Below are positions 32,576-41,934 of a stretch of DNA of 44,606 bases, in pieces. Origin of the DNA: Desulfocapsaceae bacterium. GTDB taxonomy: Bacteria; Desulfobacterota; Desulfobulbia; Desulfobulbales; Desulfocapsaceae. The translations under genes were made by a program, and so were the position numbers. The notes below the pieces were generated by a model. The model was given only the letters and a program-made list of their open reading frames with translations, did no database searches and was not told where the DNA came from. Each line of letters opens with the position of its first letter. Within the stretch, counting starts at the first letter, position 1. Location: assembly GCA_031292275.1 (NCBI GenBank), contig JARLHL010000051.1:1-44606 (forward strand), in the 5' to 3' direction.

Positions 32576-33748
32576 TCACCACCTGCCGCGAGGATCTTCC
32601 TCTTCTTCCATGGCCAGCCCCGACAGGGATGAGGTCGACTCTCCTCGCTCCGCCTTCAACCGGTCAAGCCCGCGGCTGACCTCGTTTCTGTGGGAGCAGT
32701 ACTGCATTGCCGACTGCTCGGTTATCAGACCGTGACTGTACATCTCCAGGATATGCTGGTCAAAGGTCCGCATTCCTTTGGAGGAACCATTTTGGATGAC
32801 GCTGTAATAGGTGATTTCTTCAGTCTCTCCGTTGAGGATCAGGTCCTTGATGCGCAGGCTGGTGCAGAGAATTTCCATGGCCGCAATCCTGCCGCCGCCG
32901 ACCCTCGGCAGCAGGCGCTGGCCGACGATCCAGCGAATGGTGTCGGCTAGCCGGTTGCGGATCTGGGGTTGCTCTTCCTGGTCGAACATGCCGAGCATGC
33001 GGTTGATGGCCTGACCTGCGTCGATGGTATGCAGGGTGGACAGTACCAGATGCCCTGTCTCCGAAGCGGTCAGGGCTATCTCCATGGTATCCCGGTCGCG
33101 GATCTCGCCCACCAGGATCACCTTGGGGGCCTGACGCAGGGCGGCGCGCATGCCTGTTGCAAAAGAGCTGAAATCATTGCCGAGTTCGCGCTGGTTGAAG
33201 GTGGCCTTGTAATGTTTGTGGACATATTCGATGGGGTCTTCCAGAGTGACCACATGCACTGCCCGTTCATGATTTATCCGGTCCAGCAGGGCGGCCAGCG
33301 ATGTCGTTTTACCGGTACCGGTGGCACCGGTGAGCAGTATCAGTCCGTTCAATTCCTTGGCCATCCGATTGAAGGGCTCCGGAAACTGCATGGACTCTAT
33401 GCTCGGCACCTCGGTCTCGAGCTTCCTGAGAACGATGGAGAAATAACCCTTCTGCGTGAAGATGTTAACCCTGAAACGGGCCTGATCATTCAGGGAATAA
33501 GAAAGGTCGCAGGATCCGCTTTCTATAAGACTGGTCAGCAGCCGTTTATTGTTGCCTATCAGGTTCATCGCAAAGGTCTCGGTCTGAAAGGGCGTCAGCA
33601 CTGAAACCGGCGGCAGGACCTGCACCGGAACAAGCTTTCCGGCGGACTCTACCTGTAAGGGTTTCCCCACTGTAAGATTCAGATCGGAGACATTACTGTG
33701 GGACTCCAGCATGGCTGTAATCCAGTAATCAATTTCTGTCTTTTTCAT
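32576..33748 (-). CDS. pilT: PilT/PilU-type twitching-motility retraction ATPase
   Basis: A 390-residue secretion ATPase of the PilT subfamily with an N-terminal PAS-like domain. It has Walker [11 protein letters not shown] (141-150), Asp box around [10 protein letters not shown] (168-177), Walker [12 protein letters not shown] (210-220), His box STLHT (237-241) and an AIRNLIR-like RIKDLIL motif. The acidic C-terminal tail ([10 protein letters not shown]) and length are closer to PilU than to the shorter PilT. It depolymerises type IV pili at the inner-membrane base. The start at 33748 has AGGAGAGG immediately upstream; the frame extends to 33811 without family similarity. No pilin or pilB gene is in the window. 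It is divergent from ilvD. Confidence 0.93.
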   Translation of the reverse strand: MKKTEIDYWITAMLESHSNVSDLNLTVGKPLQVESAGKLVPVQVLPPVSVLTPFQTETFAMNLIGNNKRLLTSLIESGSCDLSYSLNDQARFRVNIFTQKGYFSIVLRKLETEVPSIESMQFPEPFNRMAKELNGLILLTGATGTGKTTSLAALLDRINHERAVHVVTLEDPIEYVHKHYKATFNQRELGNDFSSFATGMRAALRQAPKVILVGEIRDRDTMEIALTASETGHLVLSTLHTIDAGQAINRMLGMFDQEEQPQIRNRLADTIRWIVGQRLLPRVGGGRIAAMEILCTSLRIKDLILNGETEEITYYSVIQNGSSKGMRTFDQHILEMYSHGLITEQSAMQYCSHRNEVSRGLDRLKAERGESTSSLSGLAMEEEEDPRGRW

Positions 33749-33889
33749 TATCCTCTCCTGAAAAAATATGCCATGCCGTTTATTTTCATAGTATATTGTC
33801 ACGAAAGACACAAGGAATTCCAGTACAAATTTGAATTATTGCCATATTATTTTGTTATATCGGGCGCAAAGCAGCCTGAAGGAGTTGAT

Positions 33890-35728
33890 ATGACCATTCC
33901 ATTACGCAGTGCAGCAACAACTCAGGGGCGAAAAATGGCTGGAGCCCGCAGCCTCTGGCGGGCCAACGGTATGACCGAAGAGCAGTTCGGCAAACCGATT
34001 ATCGGCATAGTCAACTCCTTTACCCAGTTTGTGCCCGGCCATGTCCATCTGCATGACATCGGACAGCATCTGAAAAAACTCATTGCCGACCAGGGCTGTT
34101 TTGCGGCGGAGTTCAATACGATCGCCATCGACGATGGCATTGCCATGGGGCATTCAGGCATGCTCTACTCCCTGCCGTCGCGGGAGTTGATTGCCGACAG
34201 CGTCGAATATATGTGCAACGCCCATACGGTAGATGCCATGATCTGCATCAGCAACTGCGACAAGATCACCCCCGGCATGCTGATGGCAGCCATGCGGCTG
34301 AACATCCCGACGATCTTCGTCTCCGGCGGCCCCATGGAGGCCGGCCGCGACGGCGACCGCGGCTATGATCTTATTGATGCGATGGTCATGGCCGCTGATC
34401 AGACCGTCGATGACACCGATGTCGAGCGGGTTGAGCGCTGCGCCTGCCCGACCTGCGGCTCCTGCTCGGGGATGTTTACAGCCAATTCCATGAACTGTCT
34501 GAATGAGGCCCTGGGCCTGGCCCTGCCCGGAAATGGGACAGTGGTTGCCACCCATGTCCAGAGGACCAGGCTCTTCGAGCAGGCCGCCCGGCTCATCGTC
34601 GGCATGGCCCGGGCCTGGTATGAAAACGGGGATGCCGGGGTCCTGCCGCGCTCCATCGCCAGCAAGGCTGCCTTTATGAATGCGATGACCCTGGATATCG
34701 CCATGGGCGGTTCCACCAACACTGTCCTGCATCTGCTGGCCATCGCCCACTCAGCCGGGGTCGACTTCACCATGGATGATATCGACAAACTGTCTCGGAA
34801 GGTCCCCAACCTCTGCAAGGTTTCTCCTTCCTCTCCTTATCATATCGAGGACGTGCACCGGGCCGGAGGCATCATGGCCATTCTGGGAGAACTGGACCGG
34901 GCAGGCCTTATCGACGGCAGCGTCAAACGGGTGGATGCCCCGACTCTTGTGGAGGCCCTGGCCATCTGGGACATTGGCGGCCCCTTCTGTTCACCCGCGG
35001 GCCGGAGTCTCTATCTGAGCGCACCGGGCAACAGCGGCAGGAATCTTGTCATGGGGTCCCAGGAGACCATGTATCAGGAGGTCGATCTGGACCGGCAAAA
35101 GGGCTGCATCAGGGATCTGGCCCACTGCTATTCCAAAGACGGAGGCCTGGCCGTTCTCTACGGCAATATTGCCGAGAACGGCTGTATTGTCAAAACCGCC
35201 GGCGTCGATCCCTCCATCTTCCGCTTTACTGGTCCGGCCCGGGTCTACTCGTCCCAGGAGGCGGCCTGCGAGGCCATTCTGGATGGGACAATCAAGGCCG
35301 GAGACGTGGTTGTGATCCGCTATGAAGGCCCCAAGGGAGGACCCGGCATGCAGGAGATGCTCTATCCGACCTCCTATCTGAAATCAGTGCACCTGGGCAA
35401 GGAATGCGCCCTGATCACCGACGGGCGTTTTTCGGGCGGCACCTCCGGCCTGTCTGTCGGTCATGTCTCCCCCGAGGCCGCCGCCGGCGGCACCATCGGT
35501 CTGGTGGAGGACGGCGACTGCATTGAAATCGATATTCCGGCCCGGAAAATCCATGCCGTTGTGCCCGACGAGGTCTTCGCCAACCGCCGCCGGGCTGAGG
35601 AGGCAAAGGGGGCTCTGGCCTTCAGGCCTGCAGGGCGCGACCGGCAGATCTCTCAGGCTCTGAAGGCCTATGCGCTGCTTGCAGCCTCGGCCGACAAGGG
35701 CGCTGTCCGGATCGTCCCGGAGGATTGA
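33890..35728 (+). CDS. ilvD: Dihydroxy-acid dehydratase
   Basis: A 612-residue enzyme dehydrating 2,3-dihydroxy-isovalerate and -methylvalerate in valine and isoleucine synthesis. Cluster ligands are Cys123 (SNCDKITPG) and Cys192 (TCGSCSGMF). The position equal to the third ligand of [2Fe-2S] enzymes is Asn/Ser (IVNSFTQF), so it should carry an oxygen-sensitive [4Fe-4S] cluster as E. coli IlvD does, consistent with an anaerobe. AAGGAG six to eleven bases before ATG 33890 fixes the start; the frame is open back to 33698 but not family-like. It appears monocistronic, with a 16-base perfect palindrome right after the stop. Confidence 0.97.
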   Translation: MTIPLRSAATTQGRKMAGARSLWRANGMTEEQFGKPIIGIVNSFTQFVPGHVHLHDIGQHLKKLIADQGCFAAEFNTIAIDDGIAMGHSGMLYSLPSRELIADSVEYMCNAHTVDAMICISNCDKITPGMLMAAMRLNIPTIFVSGGPMEAGRDGDRGYDLIDAMVMAADQTVDDTDVERVERCACPTCGSCSGMFTANSMNCLNEALGLALPGNGTVVATHVQRTRLFEQAARLIVGMARAWYENGDAGVLPRSIASKAAFMNAMTLDIAMGGSTNTVLHLLAIAHSAGVDFTMDDIDKLSRKVPNLCKVSPSSPYHIEDVHRAGGIMAILGELDRAGLIDGSVKRVDAPTLVEALAIWDIGGPFCSPAGRSLYLSAPGNSGRNLVMGSQETMYQEVDLDRQKGCIRDLAHCYSKDGGLAVLYGNIAENGCIVKTAGVDPSIFRFTGPARVYSSQEAACEAILDGTIKAGDVVVIRYEGPKGGPGMQEMLYPTSYLKSVHLGKECALITDGRFSGGTSGLSVGHVSPEAAAGGTIGLVEDGDCIEIDIPARKIHAVVPDEVFANRRRAEEAKGALAFRPAGRDRQISQALKAYALLAASADKGAVRIVPED

Positions 35729-35732
35729 TGAG

Positions 35733-35748
35733 AGGAGACCGGTCTCCT
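35733..35748. repeat. Perfect 16-base palindrome downstream of ilvD
   Basis: AGGAGACC followed directly by GGTCTCCT, beginning 4 bases after the ilvD stop. There is no loop and no T-tract, so it is better seen as a protein-binding dyad or a weak hairpin than as a standard terminator. Confidence 0.6.
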
Positions 35749-35825
35749 GCGGTTAGTTATCGCTGCCTGGCAAATAGTATACTTGGTGAAAACAGGGGGG
35801 CGGTCTGCCGTTCCGAAAAAATGTT

Positions 35826-35854
35826 TTCGCAATACGGTGTACATGTGGTTTAAT
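35826..35854 (+). promoter_or_regulatory. Possible promoter of the flavin oxidoreductase-korAB operon
   Basis: TTCGCA (35826-35831), 17 bases, TTTAAT (35849-35854), with TGG directly before the -10 (extended -10 type). It would give a leader of about 150 bases containing a hairpin at 35919-35950 (CCCG-CTT-CCTGAG / CTCAGG-CGGG, 9-base loop). Confidence 0.4.
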
Positions 35855-36014
35855 AATTTTTAATCAGTCGGCACCACATTCAACTGGTATGCTCGGGCCC
35901 TGCACCCTGCGGCCGCATCCCGCTTCCTGAGCGTCCCTGCCTCAGGCGGGGCGGGAGCCGCCGGGCCGGGCCCCATGGACATGCCTCTCCATTTAACCGT
36001 GCGAGACTACGCTA

Positions 36015-37751
36015 TTGAAACCGACAGACATACGCAATCCCGAATATTTCCACAAGGTCATAGACTGTCAATACGCCTGCCCTTCCCATACCCCGGTCCC
36101 TGAATACCTGCGGCTGATCGCAGAGGGGCGGTATGCGGATGCCTATATGATCAACTGGCACTCCAATGTCTTCCCCGGCGTGCTGGGCAGGATCTGTGAC
36201 CGTCCCTGCGAACCGGCCTGCCGGAGGGGAAGGGTCGACCGGGAACCGGTGGCCATCTGCCGCCTGAAGAGGGTGGCGGCGGATTTCAAAGACGCCGTCA
36301 AGGCCCGCATGCCCCAGATTCCCAAAGAAAAAAACGGCAAGAGAGTGGCTCTCATCGGCGGCGGTCCGGCATCGCTTACCGTGGCCCGGGATCTGATGCC
36401 GTTGGGATATCAGGTCGACCTCTACGACGAGCAGTCAGCCGTCGGCGGTTTCATGCGCAGCCAGGTCCCCTCCTTCCGCCTGCCGTTGGAGGTCCTGGAC
36501 GAGGAGATCGACTATATCCTGGATATGGGAGTCAACACCTTCCTGAACTGCCGGATCACCAGCCTGAAGGAATTTCTGCAGAAGGGCTATGACGCCGTCT
36601 TTATCGGCACCGGTGCCCCCCGGGGCCGTGATCTCCCCACCCTGAAGGGCAGACAGGAGGGAGATGACCATATCCACGTCGGCATCGAGTGGCTGGCGGC
36701 GGTGGCCTACGGCCATATCGATACCATCGGTGCCACCACGCTGGTTATAGGCGGCGGCAATACCGCCATGGACTGCTGCCGGATGGCCAGGCGTCTGGGG
36801 GGGAAGGATGTCCGGGTCGTTATCCGCGGCAGCCGGGCGAAGATGAACGCCTCGCCCTGGGAGATCGAGGATGCCCTCAAGGAAGATATCCCGATCATCG
36901 AGGGGCTTTCGCCCCTGGAATTTGTCGTCAGGGACGGCCGGCTGATCGGCATGCATTTTGCCAAGGGTGGCGACCAGGAGAACCCGGTCTTCATCGCCTG
37001 CGACGAGGTTCTGCTGGCGGTAGGCCAGCAGAACGCCTTCACCTGGATAGAAAAGGAACTCGGTCTGAAACTCAAGAATCACTGGCTGCCGGTGATCGAC
37101 GAGGCGACCCTTCAGTCCACCCTGCCCCAGGTCTTTTTCGGCGGCGACGCGGCCCTGGGACCGAAGAACGTGATTACCGCCGTGGCCCTGGGACATCAGG
37201 CGGCTATCTCCATCGACCTCTACTGCCGGGGTCTGGACCTCAAGGTCAGGCCAGCCCCGGGGATCACGTTATCCAGCCAGAAGATGGGGGTCCACGACTG
37301 GATCTACGACAGCCAGGTCACCGATGATGCCCGCCAGCGGGTGCCGACGGTGGAGACGGTGAAATCCATCCAGGACAGGATGCTGGAGGTGGAGCTGGGA
37401 TTTGACAAAAAATCAGGAAGGACCGAGGCCCAGCGGTGTCTGAACTGCGATGTGCAGACGGTCTTCTCGTTTGCGGATTGCATAGAATGCGATGCCTGCG
37501 CGGATATCTGCCCGACCAGCTGCATAAATTTTATCAACAATGGAGAGGAGGAAGACCTCCGATCCCGACTTGCCATGCCCGCCAAAAACACCAGTCAGGA
37601 CCTCTATGTCTCCGATGTCCTGAAGACGGGCCGGGTCATGGTCAAGGACGAGAATGTCTGTCTGCACTGCGGGCTCTGCGCGGAGCGGTGTCCGACCGCT
37701 GCCTGGGAGATGGTGAAATGTTTCTATGATTGCGCAAAGGCAGGTCAATAA
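36015..37751 (+). CDS. FAD/Fe-S oxidoreductase (GltD/NfnB-like) with C-terminal 2x[4Fe-4S] ferredoxin domain
   Basis: A 578-residue protein. The N-terminal cysteine-rich Fe-S domain (about 15-80; CQYACP and later a CDRPCEPAC cluster) leads into a glutamate-synthase-small-subunit fold with FAD motif VALIGGGPASLTVA and NAD(P) motif TLVIGGGNTAMDCC. The C terminus has ferredoxin motifs CIECDACADICPTSC and CLHCGLCAERCPTAAW. The start must be TTG at 36015: an in-frame stop lies at 35994 and no ATG or GTG precedes the Cys-rich domain. It overlaps the korA ATG (TAATG), so it is the electron-transfer partner of the 2-oxoacid oxidoreductase. It probably exchanges electrons between ferredoxin and NAD(P)H; direction and cofactor preference are not evident. 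Confidence 0.92.
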   Translation: MKPTDIRNPEYFHKVIDCQYACPSHTPVPEYLRLIAEGRYADAYMINWHSNVFPGVLGRICDRPCEPACRRGRVDREPVAICRLKRVAADFKDAVKARMPQIPKEKNGKRVALIGGGPASLTVARDLMPLGYQVDLYDEQSAVGGFMRSQVPSFRLPLEVLDEEIDYILDMGVNTFLNCRITSLKEFLQKGYDAVFIGTGAPRGRDLPTLKGRQEGDDHIHVGIEWLAAVAYGHIDTIGATTLVIGGGNTAMDCCRMARRLGGKDVRVVIRGSRAKMNASPWEIEDALKEDIPIIEGLSPLEFVVRDGRLIGMHFAKGGDQENPVFIACDEVLLAVGQQNAFTWIEKELGLKLKNHWLPVIDEATLQSTLPQVFFGGDAALGPKNVITAVALGHQAAISIDLYCRGLDLKVRPAPGITLSSQKMGVHDWIYDSQVTDDARQRVPTVETVKSIQDRMLEVELGFDKKSGRTEAQRCLNCDVQTVFSFADCIECDACADICPTSCINFINNGEEEDLRSRLAMPAKNTSQDLYVSDVLKTGRVMVKDENVCLHCGLCAERCPTAAWEMVKCFYDCAKAGQ

Positions 37752-39571
37752 TGGAAAAGATTGCGAGCATCAACGACTGCGTTATCCGGTTTGCCAATGT
37801 GAACGGCTCAGGCTCGGCCAGCGCTAACAACCTCTTTGCCAAGGCTGTCTTCCGCCTGGGGGTGCCGGTCAGTCCCAAGAATATTTTTCCTTCCAATATC
37901 CAGGGACTGCCAACCTGGTATGAGGTCCGGGTCAGCGAAAAGGGCTATATGGGGCGGCGGGGCGGGGCCGATATGGTGGTGGCTATAAACAGCCAGACCC
38001 TGCGCCAGGATTATGATGAGCTTGTACCCGGCGGTTATTTCCTCTACGATTCCACCAGGACCCTGCCGGAAGAGTATAATCGTACGGACATAACCGTGAT
38101 CGGCATCCCGCTGACCGACCTCTGCAATACGAAAATCGAAAATCCCCGTCTCAGGCAACTGCTGAAAAACATTGTCTATGTCGGGGCGCTGGCCTCTCTG
38201 CTGGATATGGGGCTTGAGGTCTTCACAGACTCCCTGAAGCGGCAGTTCAAAAAGAAGCCCCAGTTGGCTGAGCCGAATATCCAGGCCCTGGAAATCGGCT
38301 TTGCCTATGCCCGGGAGCACCATCAAGATGCCTGCGGTCTTTCCATCCAGAGCCGTACCTGTAATGACGGGAAAATCATGATGGACGGCAACAATGCCCT
38401 GGCTCTGGGCGCCCTCTATGCCGGGGCGACCGTGGCCGGCTGGTACCCGATAACGCCGTCCACCTCGGTCATCGAGGCCTTCGATAGCTTCACCAAGAGG
38501 TTTCGCCTGGAGCCGGAATCGGGGCTGAGAAAGGCCGCCATTATCCAGGCGGAGGACGAACTGGCTGCCGTCGGCATGGTTATCGGCGCGGCCTGGAACG
38601 GTGCCCGGGCCTTCACCGCGACATCAGGGCCGGGGCTATCGCTGATGAACGAGTTTCTGGGCCTTGCCTATTTCGCCGAAATTCCGGTGCTTCTTGTTGA
38701 TGTCCAGCGCGTCGGCCCCAGCACCGGCATGCCGACCCGGACCCAGCAGTCCGATATCCTGACCGCGGCCTACGCCTCGCATGGCGATACCCGGCACGTG
38801 CTGCTCTTCCCCGCAGGCCCCAGGGAATGCTTTGAAATGATGGCAGACGGCTTCGATCTGGCCGAGCGTCTGCAGAGCCCGGTAATCATTATGAGCGATC
38901 TGGATCTTGGCATGAACGACTGGATCAGCGAGCCTTTTTCCTGGGATGATGCCCGCCGGTACGACCGCGGCAAGGTCTTGTCCGCTGCCGATCTTGAGGG
39001 CCTGAAGGAGTGGGGGCGCTATCTCGATGTCGATGGCGACGGGATCGGCTATAGGACCTATCCCGGCACCCATCCGAGCAAAGGCGCGTATTTCACCCGC
39101 GGTTCCTCCCATAATGAGTACGCTGCCTATACCGAGGTGGCCCCGGTCTACGAGCGGGGGATGAACCGGTTGCTGATAAAGTGGGAGACCGCCAGAAGGC
39201 TGGTCCCTCCGCCTGAAGAAAAAATCAGCGATCCGGCCTGCCGGATAGGGGCGATCTTTTTCGGTACCAGCAGCCCGGCCGCCTTTGAGGCCCTGGATAT
39301 CCTGAAGGCTGAGGGGATCACCGTCAACAGCCTGCGGCTCCGTTCCTTCCCCTTCCAGCCGCAGGTGATGGAGTTCATCAACCGGCATGACAGGGTCTTC
39401 ATTATCGAGCAGAACCGGGACGGTCAGGTCAGGAAGCTGCTGCTGGCCGAAAATGAGATGCCGGCCGTAAAGCTGGTGCCGGTTCTCCATTTTGATGGTC
39501 ATCCCATTACCGCGGGGTTCATCTCTCAACAGATCCGACAGGCCCTGCAGGCCCGGAACTCATCGATATAA
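37751..39571 (+). CDS. korA: 2-oxoacid:ferredoxin oxidoreductase, gamma-alpha fused subunit (KorA-type)
   Basis: A 606-residue subunit. The N-terminal gamma domain (to about 190) starts with FANVNGSGSASANNLF, and the alpha/pyrimidine-binding domain has GWYPITPSTSVIEAF and GPGLSLMNEF. This fused architecture is standard for 2-oxoglutarate and related oxidoreductases. The complex converts a 2-oxoacid and CoA to acyl-CoA, CO2 and reduced ferredoxin, reversibly in CO2-fixing anaerobes. The ATG overlaps the preceding TAA by one base and korB starts 10 bases downstream. Substrate (2-oxoglutarate versus a branched or other 2-oxoacid) is not decided by motifs I can see. Confidence 0.93.
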   Translation: MEKIASINDCVIRFANVNGSGSASANNLFAKAVFRLGVPVSPKNIFPSNIQGLPTWYEVRVSEKGYMGRRGGADMVVAINSQTLRQDYDELVPGGYFLYDSTRTLPEEYNRTDITVIGIPLTDLCNTKIENPRLRQLLKNIVYVGALASLLDMGLEVFTDSLKRQFKKKPQLAEPNIQALEIGFAYAREHHQDACGLSIQSRTCNDGKIMMDGNNALALGALYAGATVAGWYPITPSTSVIEAFDSFTKRFRLEPESGLRKAAIIQAEDELAAVGMVIGAAWNGARAFTATSGPGLSLMNEFLGLAYFAEIPVLLVDVQRVGPSTGMPTRTQQSDILTAAYASHGDTRHVLLFPAGPRECFEMMADGFDLAERLQSPVIIMSDLDLGMNDWISEPFSWDDARRYDRGKVLSAADLEGLKEWGRYLDVDGDGIGYRTYPGTHPSKGAYFTRGSSHNEYAAYTEVAPVYERGMNRLLIKWETARRLVPPPEEKISDPACRIGAIFFGTSSPAAFEALDILKAEGITVNSLRLRSFPFQPQVMEFINRHDRVFIIEQNRDGQVRKLLLAENEMPAVKLVPVLHFDGHPITAGFISQQIRQALQARNSSI

Positions 39572-39581
39572 GAGGATTACC

Positions 39582-40634
39582 ATGACATTTACTCGCCCAA
39601 AATTTCGTCATCCAGATCTCCCGCCAAATGCCCTTGGCTATACCCGGCGGGATTATGAAGGGGCTCTTTCCACACTCTGCGCCGGCTGCGGCCACGACTC
39701 CATCAGCAACGCCATCATCCAGGCCTGCTACGAGCTGCCGGTAGAGCCCCACAGGGTTGTGAAGATGTCGGGTATCGGCTGTTCGTCTAAAACCCCGGCC
39801 TATTTTTTAGGGAAGTCCCACGGTTTTAATTCGGTGCATGGCCGGATGCCTGCCATCGCCACCGGTGCCAATATGGCCAATAGGGATCTGCTCTATCTGG
39901 GTGTTTCCGGCGATGGCGATACCGCCTCCATCGGTCTCGGGCAGTTTACCCATGTGGTCAGGAGAAACCTGAACATGGTCTATATCGTCATGAACAACGG
40001 CTGCTACGGGCTGACCAAGGGGCAGGACTCGGCTACCGCCGACCGGGGCTCGACCAGCAAGAAGGGGACGCCCAATCCCTTTGAGTCCATTGACCTGTGC
40101 GAGCTGGCCCTCCAGATCGGTGCAGGATTTGTGGCCCGCGGCTTTTCGGGCGACAAGAGCCAGCTGGTGCCGCTTTTGAAGGCGGCCATGTCCTGCAGGG
40201 GCTTTTCGCTGGTCGACGTGATCTCCCCCTGCGTCACCTTTAACAATACCTCGGCCTCCACCAAGAGTTATCAGTATGTCAGGGATCATGCCGAGGCCAC
40301 AGGGACCGTGGACCTGGTGCCGCCGCGCCAGGAGATCGTCACCGACTACCAGGACGGCGCCACCCAGGAGGTGACCCTCCACGACGGCAGCGTGATCTTT
40401 CTGCACAAAGAGGAAGGTTCCCGCTCCATCACCGATCGCAGGGCCGCCATCGACGCCCTGGAAAGTCACCGGGCTGAAAACAGGATTCTGACCGGCATCC
40501 TCTATTGTATGGATGACGGAGGCGATACCCATGAAATGATAAAAACCACCCTGCAGCCGCTCAACAGCATTCTGCAGGAGGACCTCTGCCCAGGAAATGC
40601 CGCCTTGCAGCAGCTCATGGAGGGATACAGGTAG
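39582..40634 (+). CDS. korB: 2-oxoacid:ferredoxin oxidoreductase, beta subunit (KorB-type)
   Basis: A 350-residue thiamine-diphosphate subunit. The TPP motif is SGDGDTASIGLGQF (109-122) with MNNGCYGLTKGQ (137-148). Four Cys likely ligate one [4Fe-4S] cluster: Cys33 and Cys36 (CAGCGH), Cys67 (GIGCSSK) and Cys217 (SPCVTF). The start at 39582 has AGAGG seven bases upstream; a longer frame from 39492 lies inside korA. It forms the catalytic half of the complex encoded with korA. The C-terminal 60 residues extend beyond the core and are unremarkable. Confidence 0.94.
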   Translation: MTFTRPKFRHPDLPPNALGYTRRDYEGALSTLCAGCGHDSISNAIIQACYELPVEPHRVVKMSGIGCSSKTPAYFLGKSHGFNSVHGRMPAIATGANMANRDLLYLGVSGDGDTASIGLGQFTHVVRRNLNMVYIVMNNGCYGLTKGQDSATADRGSTSKKGTPNPFESIDLCELALQIGAGFVARGFSGDKSQLVPLLKAAMSCRGFSLVDVISPCVTFNNTSASTKSYQYVRDHAEATGTVDLVPPRQEIVTDYQDGATQEVTLHDGSVIFLHKEEGSRSITDRRAAIDALESHRAENRILTGILYCMDDGGDTHEMIKTTLQPLNSILQEDLCPGNAALQQLMEGYR

Positions 40635-40668
40635 GCTCTCCCGCAGTATGCCGGGCCGGCGGCCGCCT

Positions 40669-41523
40669 TTAATTTTTTCGTTTGAATATCTTATAAATTG
40701 CGGAGAAGTCCTCCTGGGCTATGCCCTGTTCGAAGGTCCTGGCGAAGAGTTCTTTGATCACAGCGCCGGTAAACAGCGTCTTTTTCTGCTCATAGGCCAG
40801 ATCCTGCAGGCAATGCAGATCCTTATAGATCAGGGCGCTTGAGAAGTGGGTGGAAAAATCCCCGGTCCGCAGCTTTTCCTTTTTGGCGTTCAGGACCAGC
40901 GAACTGCCGCCGCCTGCGGCCAGGATGTCCAGGACTTCGGCCCGGTCCATGCCGCAGTCTTCGGCCATGACCAGGGCCTCGGCCAGGGTGGCCATGAAAG
41001 TGCCCAGGGCGAGATTGTTGATGAGCTTCATCTTGGTGGCCTGGCCCGGTTCCCCCATATAAAAAAGGTGCTTGCCGATATTTTCCAGGACCGGCCTGAC
41101 GGTCTTGAATCCTGCCTCGCTGCCGCTGACCAGAACCGTCAGGGCACCCTGGGTGGCAGGGACCACGCTGCCGAGTACCGGTGACTCCAGATAGGTGCAG
41201 CCGGCCTTGGCGCAGAGTTCGTGGAAGGCAGTGACGTTTTTGAAGTGGTTCGTTGACACGTCGACAATGATTTTGCCGGCGATTCTGCCGGATAAAAGCC
41301 CGTTGTCGCCGGTCAGAACCGAGTTCACGGCCGTGCTGTCGAACATGCAGAGAAAGATAAGTTCACAGTCCGCCACTGCCGCCGGGGATTGGGCTACTGT
41401 GGCCCTCATCCCCTGAGCCTTAGCTGGGGTCCTGTTCCAGACAGTGAGTGTATGGCTGCAATCCAGCAGGCGTGTGGCTATGGCCTTTCCCAGATGCCCG
41501 AGTCCGATAAATCCAATATGCAT
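40669..41523 (-). CDS. NAD(P)-dependent beta-hydroxyacid dehydrogenase family protein
   Basis: A 284-residue HIBADH/GLYR-type oxidoreductase. It has the Rossmann motif GFIGLGHLGKA, NRTPAK after strand 2 (suggesting NADP preference), the substrate loop ESPVLGS in place of the usual DAPVSGG, and catalytic Lys166 in KMKLINN. Relatives reduce succinic, glyoxylic or methylmalonic semialdehydes or oxidise 3-hydroxyisobutyrate. AGAGGG five bases before the ATG supports the start. It is convergent with korB, 34 bases away, and stands alone. The loop change makes substrate prediction unsafe. Confidence 0.9.
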   Translation of the reverse strand: MHIGFIGLGHLGKAIATRLLDCSHTLTVWNRTPAKAQGMRATVAQSPAAVADCELIFLCMFDSTAVNSVLTGDNGLLSGRIAGKIIVDVSTNHFKNVTAFHELCAKAGCTYLESPVLGSVVPATQGALTVLVSGSEAGFKTVRPVLENIGKHLFYMGEPGQATKMKLINNLALGTFMATLAEALVMAEDCGMDRAEVLDILAAGGGSSLVLNAKKEKLRTGDFSTHFSSALIYKDLHCLQDLAYEQKKTLFTGAVIKELFARTFEQGIAQEDFSAIYKIFKRKN

Positions 41524-41901
41524 AATTCCCTCTCGTGTTGTTATTGGAGCTCAGAGTGGCCAGAGCCCATTTACTGTTGGCTGTGGTGTAAAAAACAGCC
41601 GACGACTTTGAGCCGAGGCAATGGACCCCATCTCTTCGATTCAGCTGTGGAGTATAGCCGAAATGGTCATGGAGCAAAAGACCGATTTTGAGCTTGATAT
41701 CGTGCATGGAGCGGGAAATTTGTTTTGAACAGCGCTTATTTTTTCTCTGATTTCAGCATGATGAAATATTCAAATCTCTTCTGCCCGGCCCTATTCGTAG
41801 TACAGCGACCAAATAATTTGCCGTTAAAGGTTGACTTAAACGTAAAGGTGAGATATAAGAGAGCGATGATACCCTTTTGATTACCGTCAAAGTAGTGAGG
41901 A
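41524..41901. other. Intergenic region upstream of the acyl-CoA ligase operon
   Basis: 378 bases between divergent genes with no supported gene. The right half (41700-41900) is AT-rich and holds the promoter at 41831-41859. The left half (41545-41690) contains open frames on both strands without recognisable products. Confidence 0.6.
41831..41859 (+). promoter_or_regulatory. Predicted sigma70 promoter of the acyl-CoA ligase/HAD operon
   Basis: TTGACT (41831-41836), exact 17-base spacer, TATAAG (41854-41859); each hexamer matches five of six consensus bases. Transcription would begin near 41866, about 70 bases before the chosen start codon. It is the best promoter match I found in the window. 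Confidence 0.65.
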
Positions 41902-41934
41902 ATGGGTAATTTTACTGAATGGAGACAAGGGATT

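Noticed and set aside
33698-33889. Upstream extension of the ilvD reading frame by 64 codons
   Set aside because: The extension has no similarity to the IlvD family, and AAGGAG directly precedes the ATG at 33890; the region is the pilT/ilvD promoter gap.
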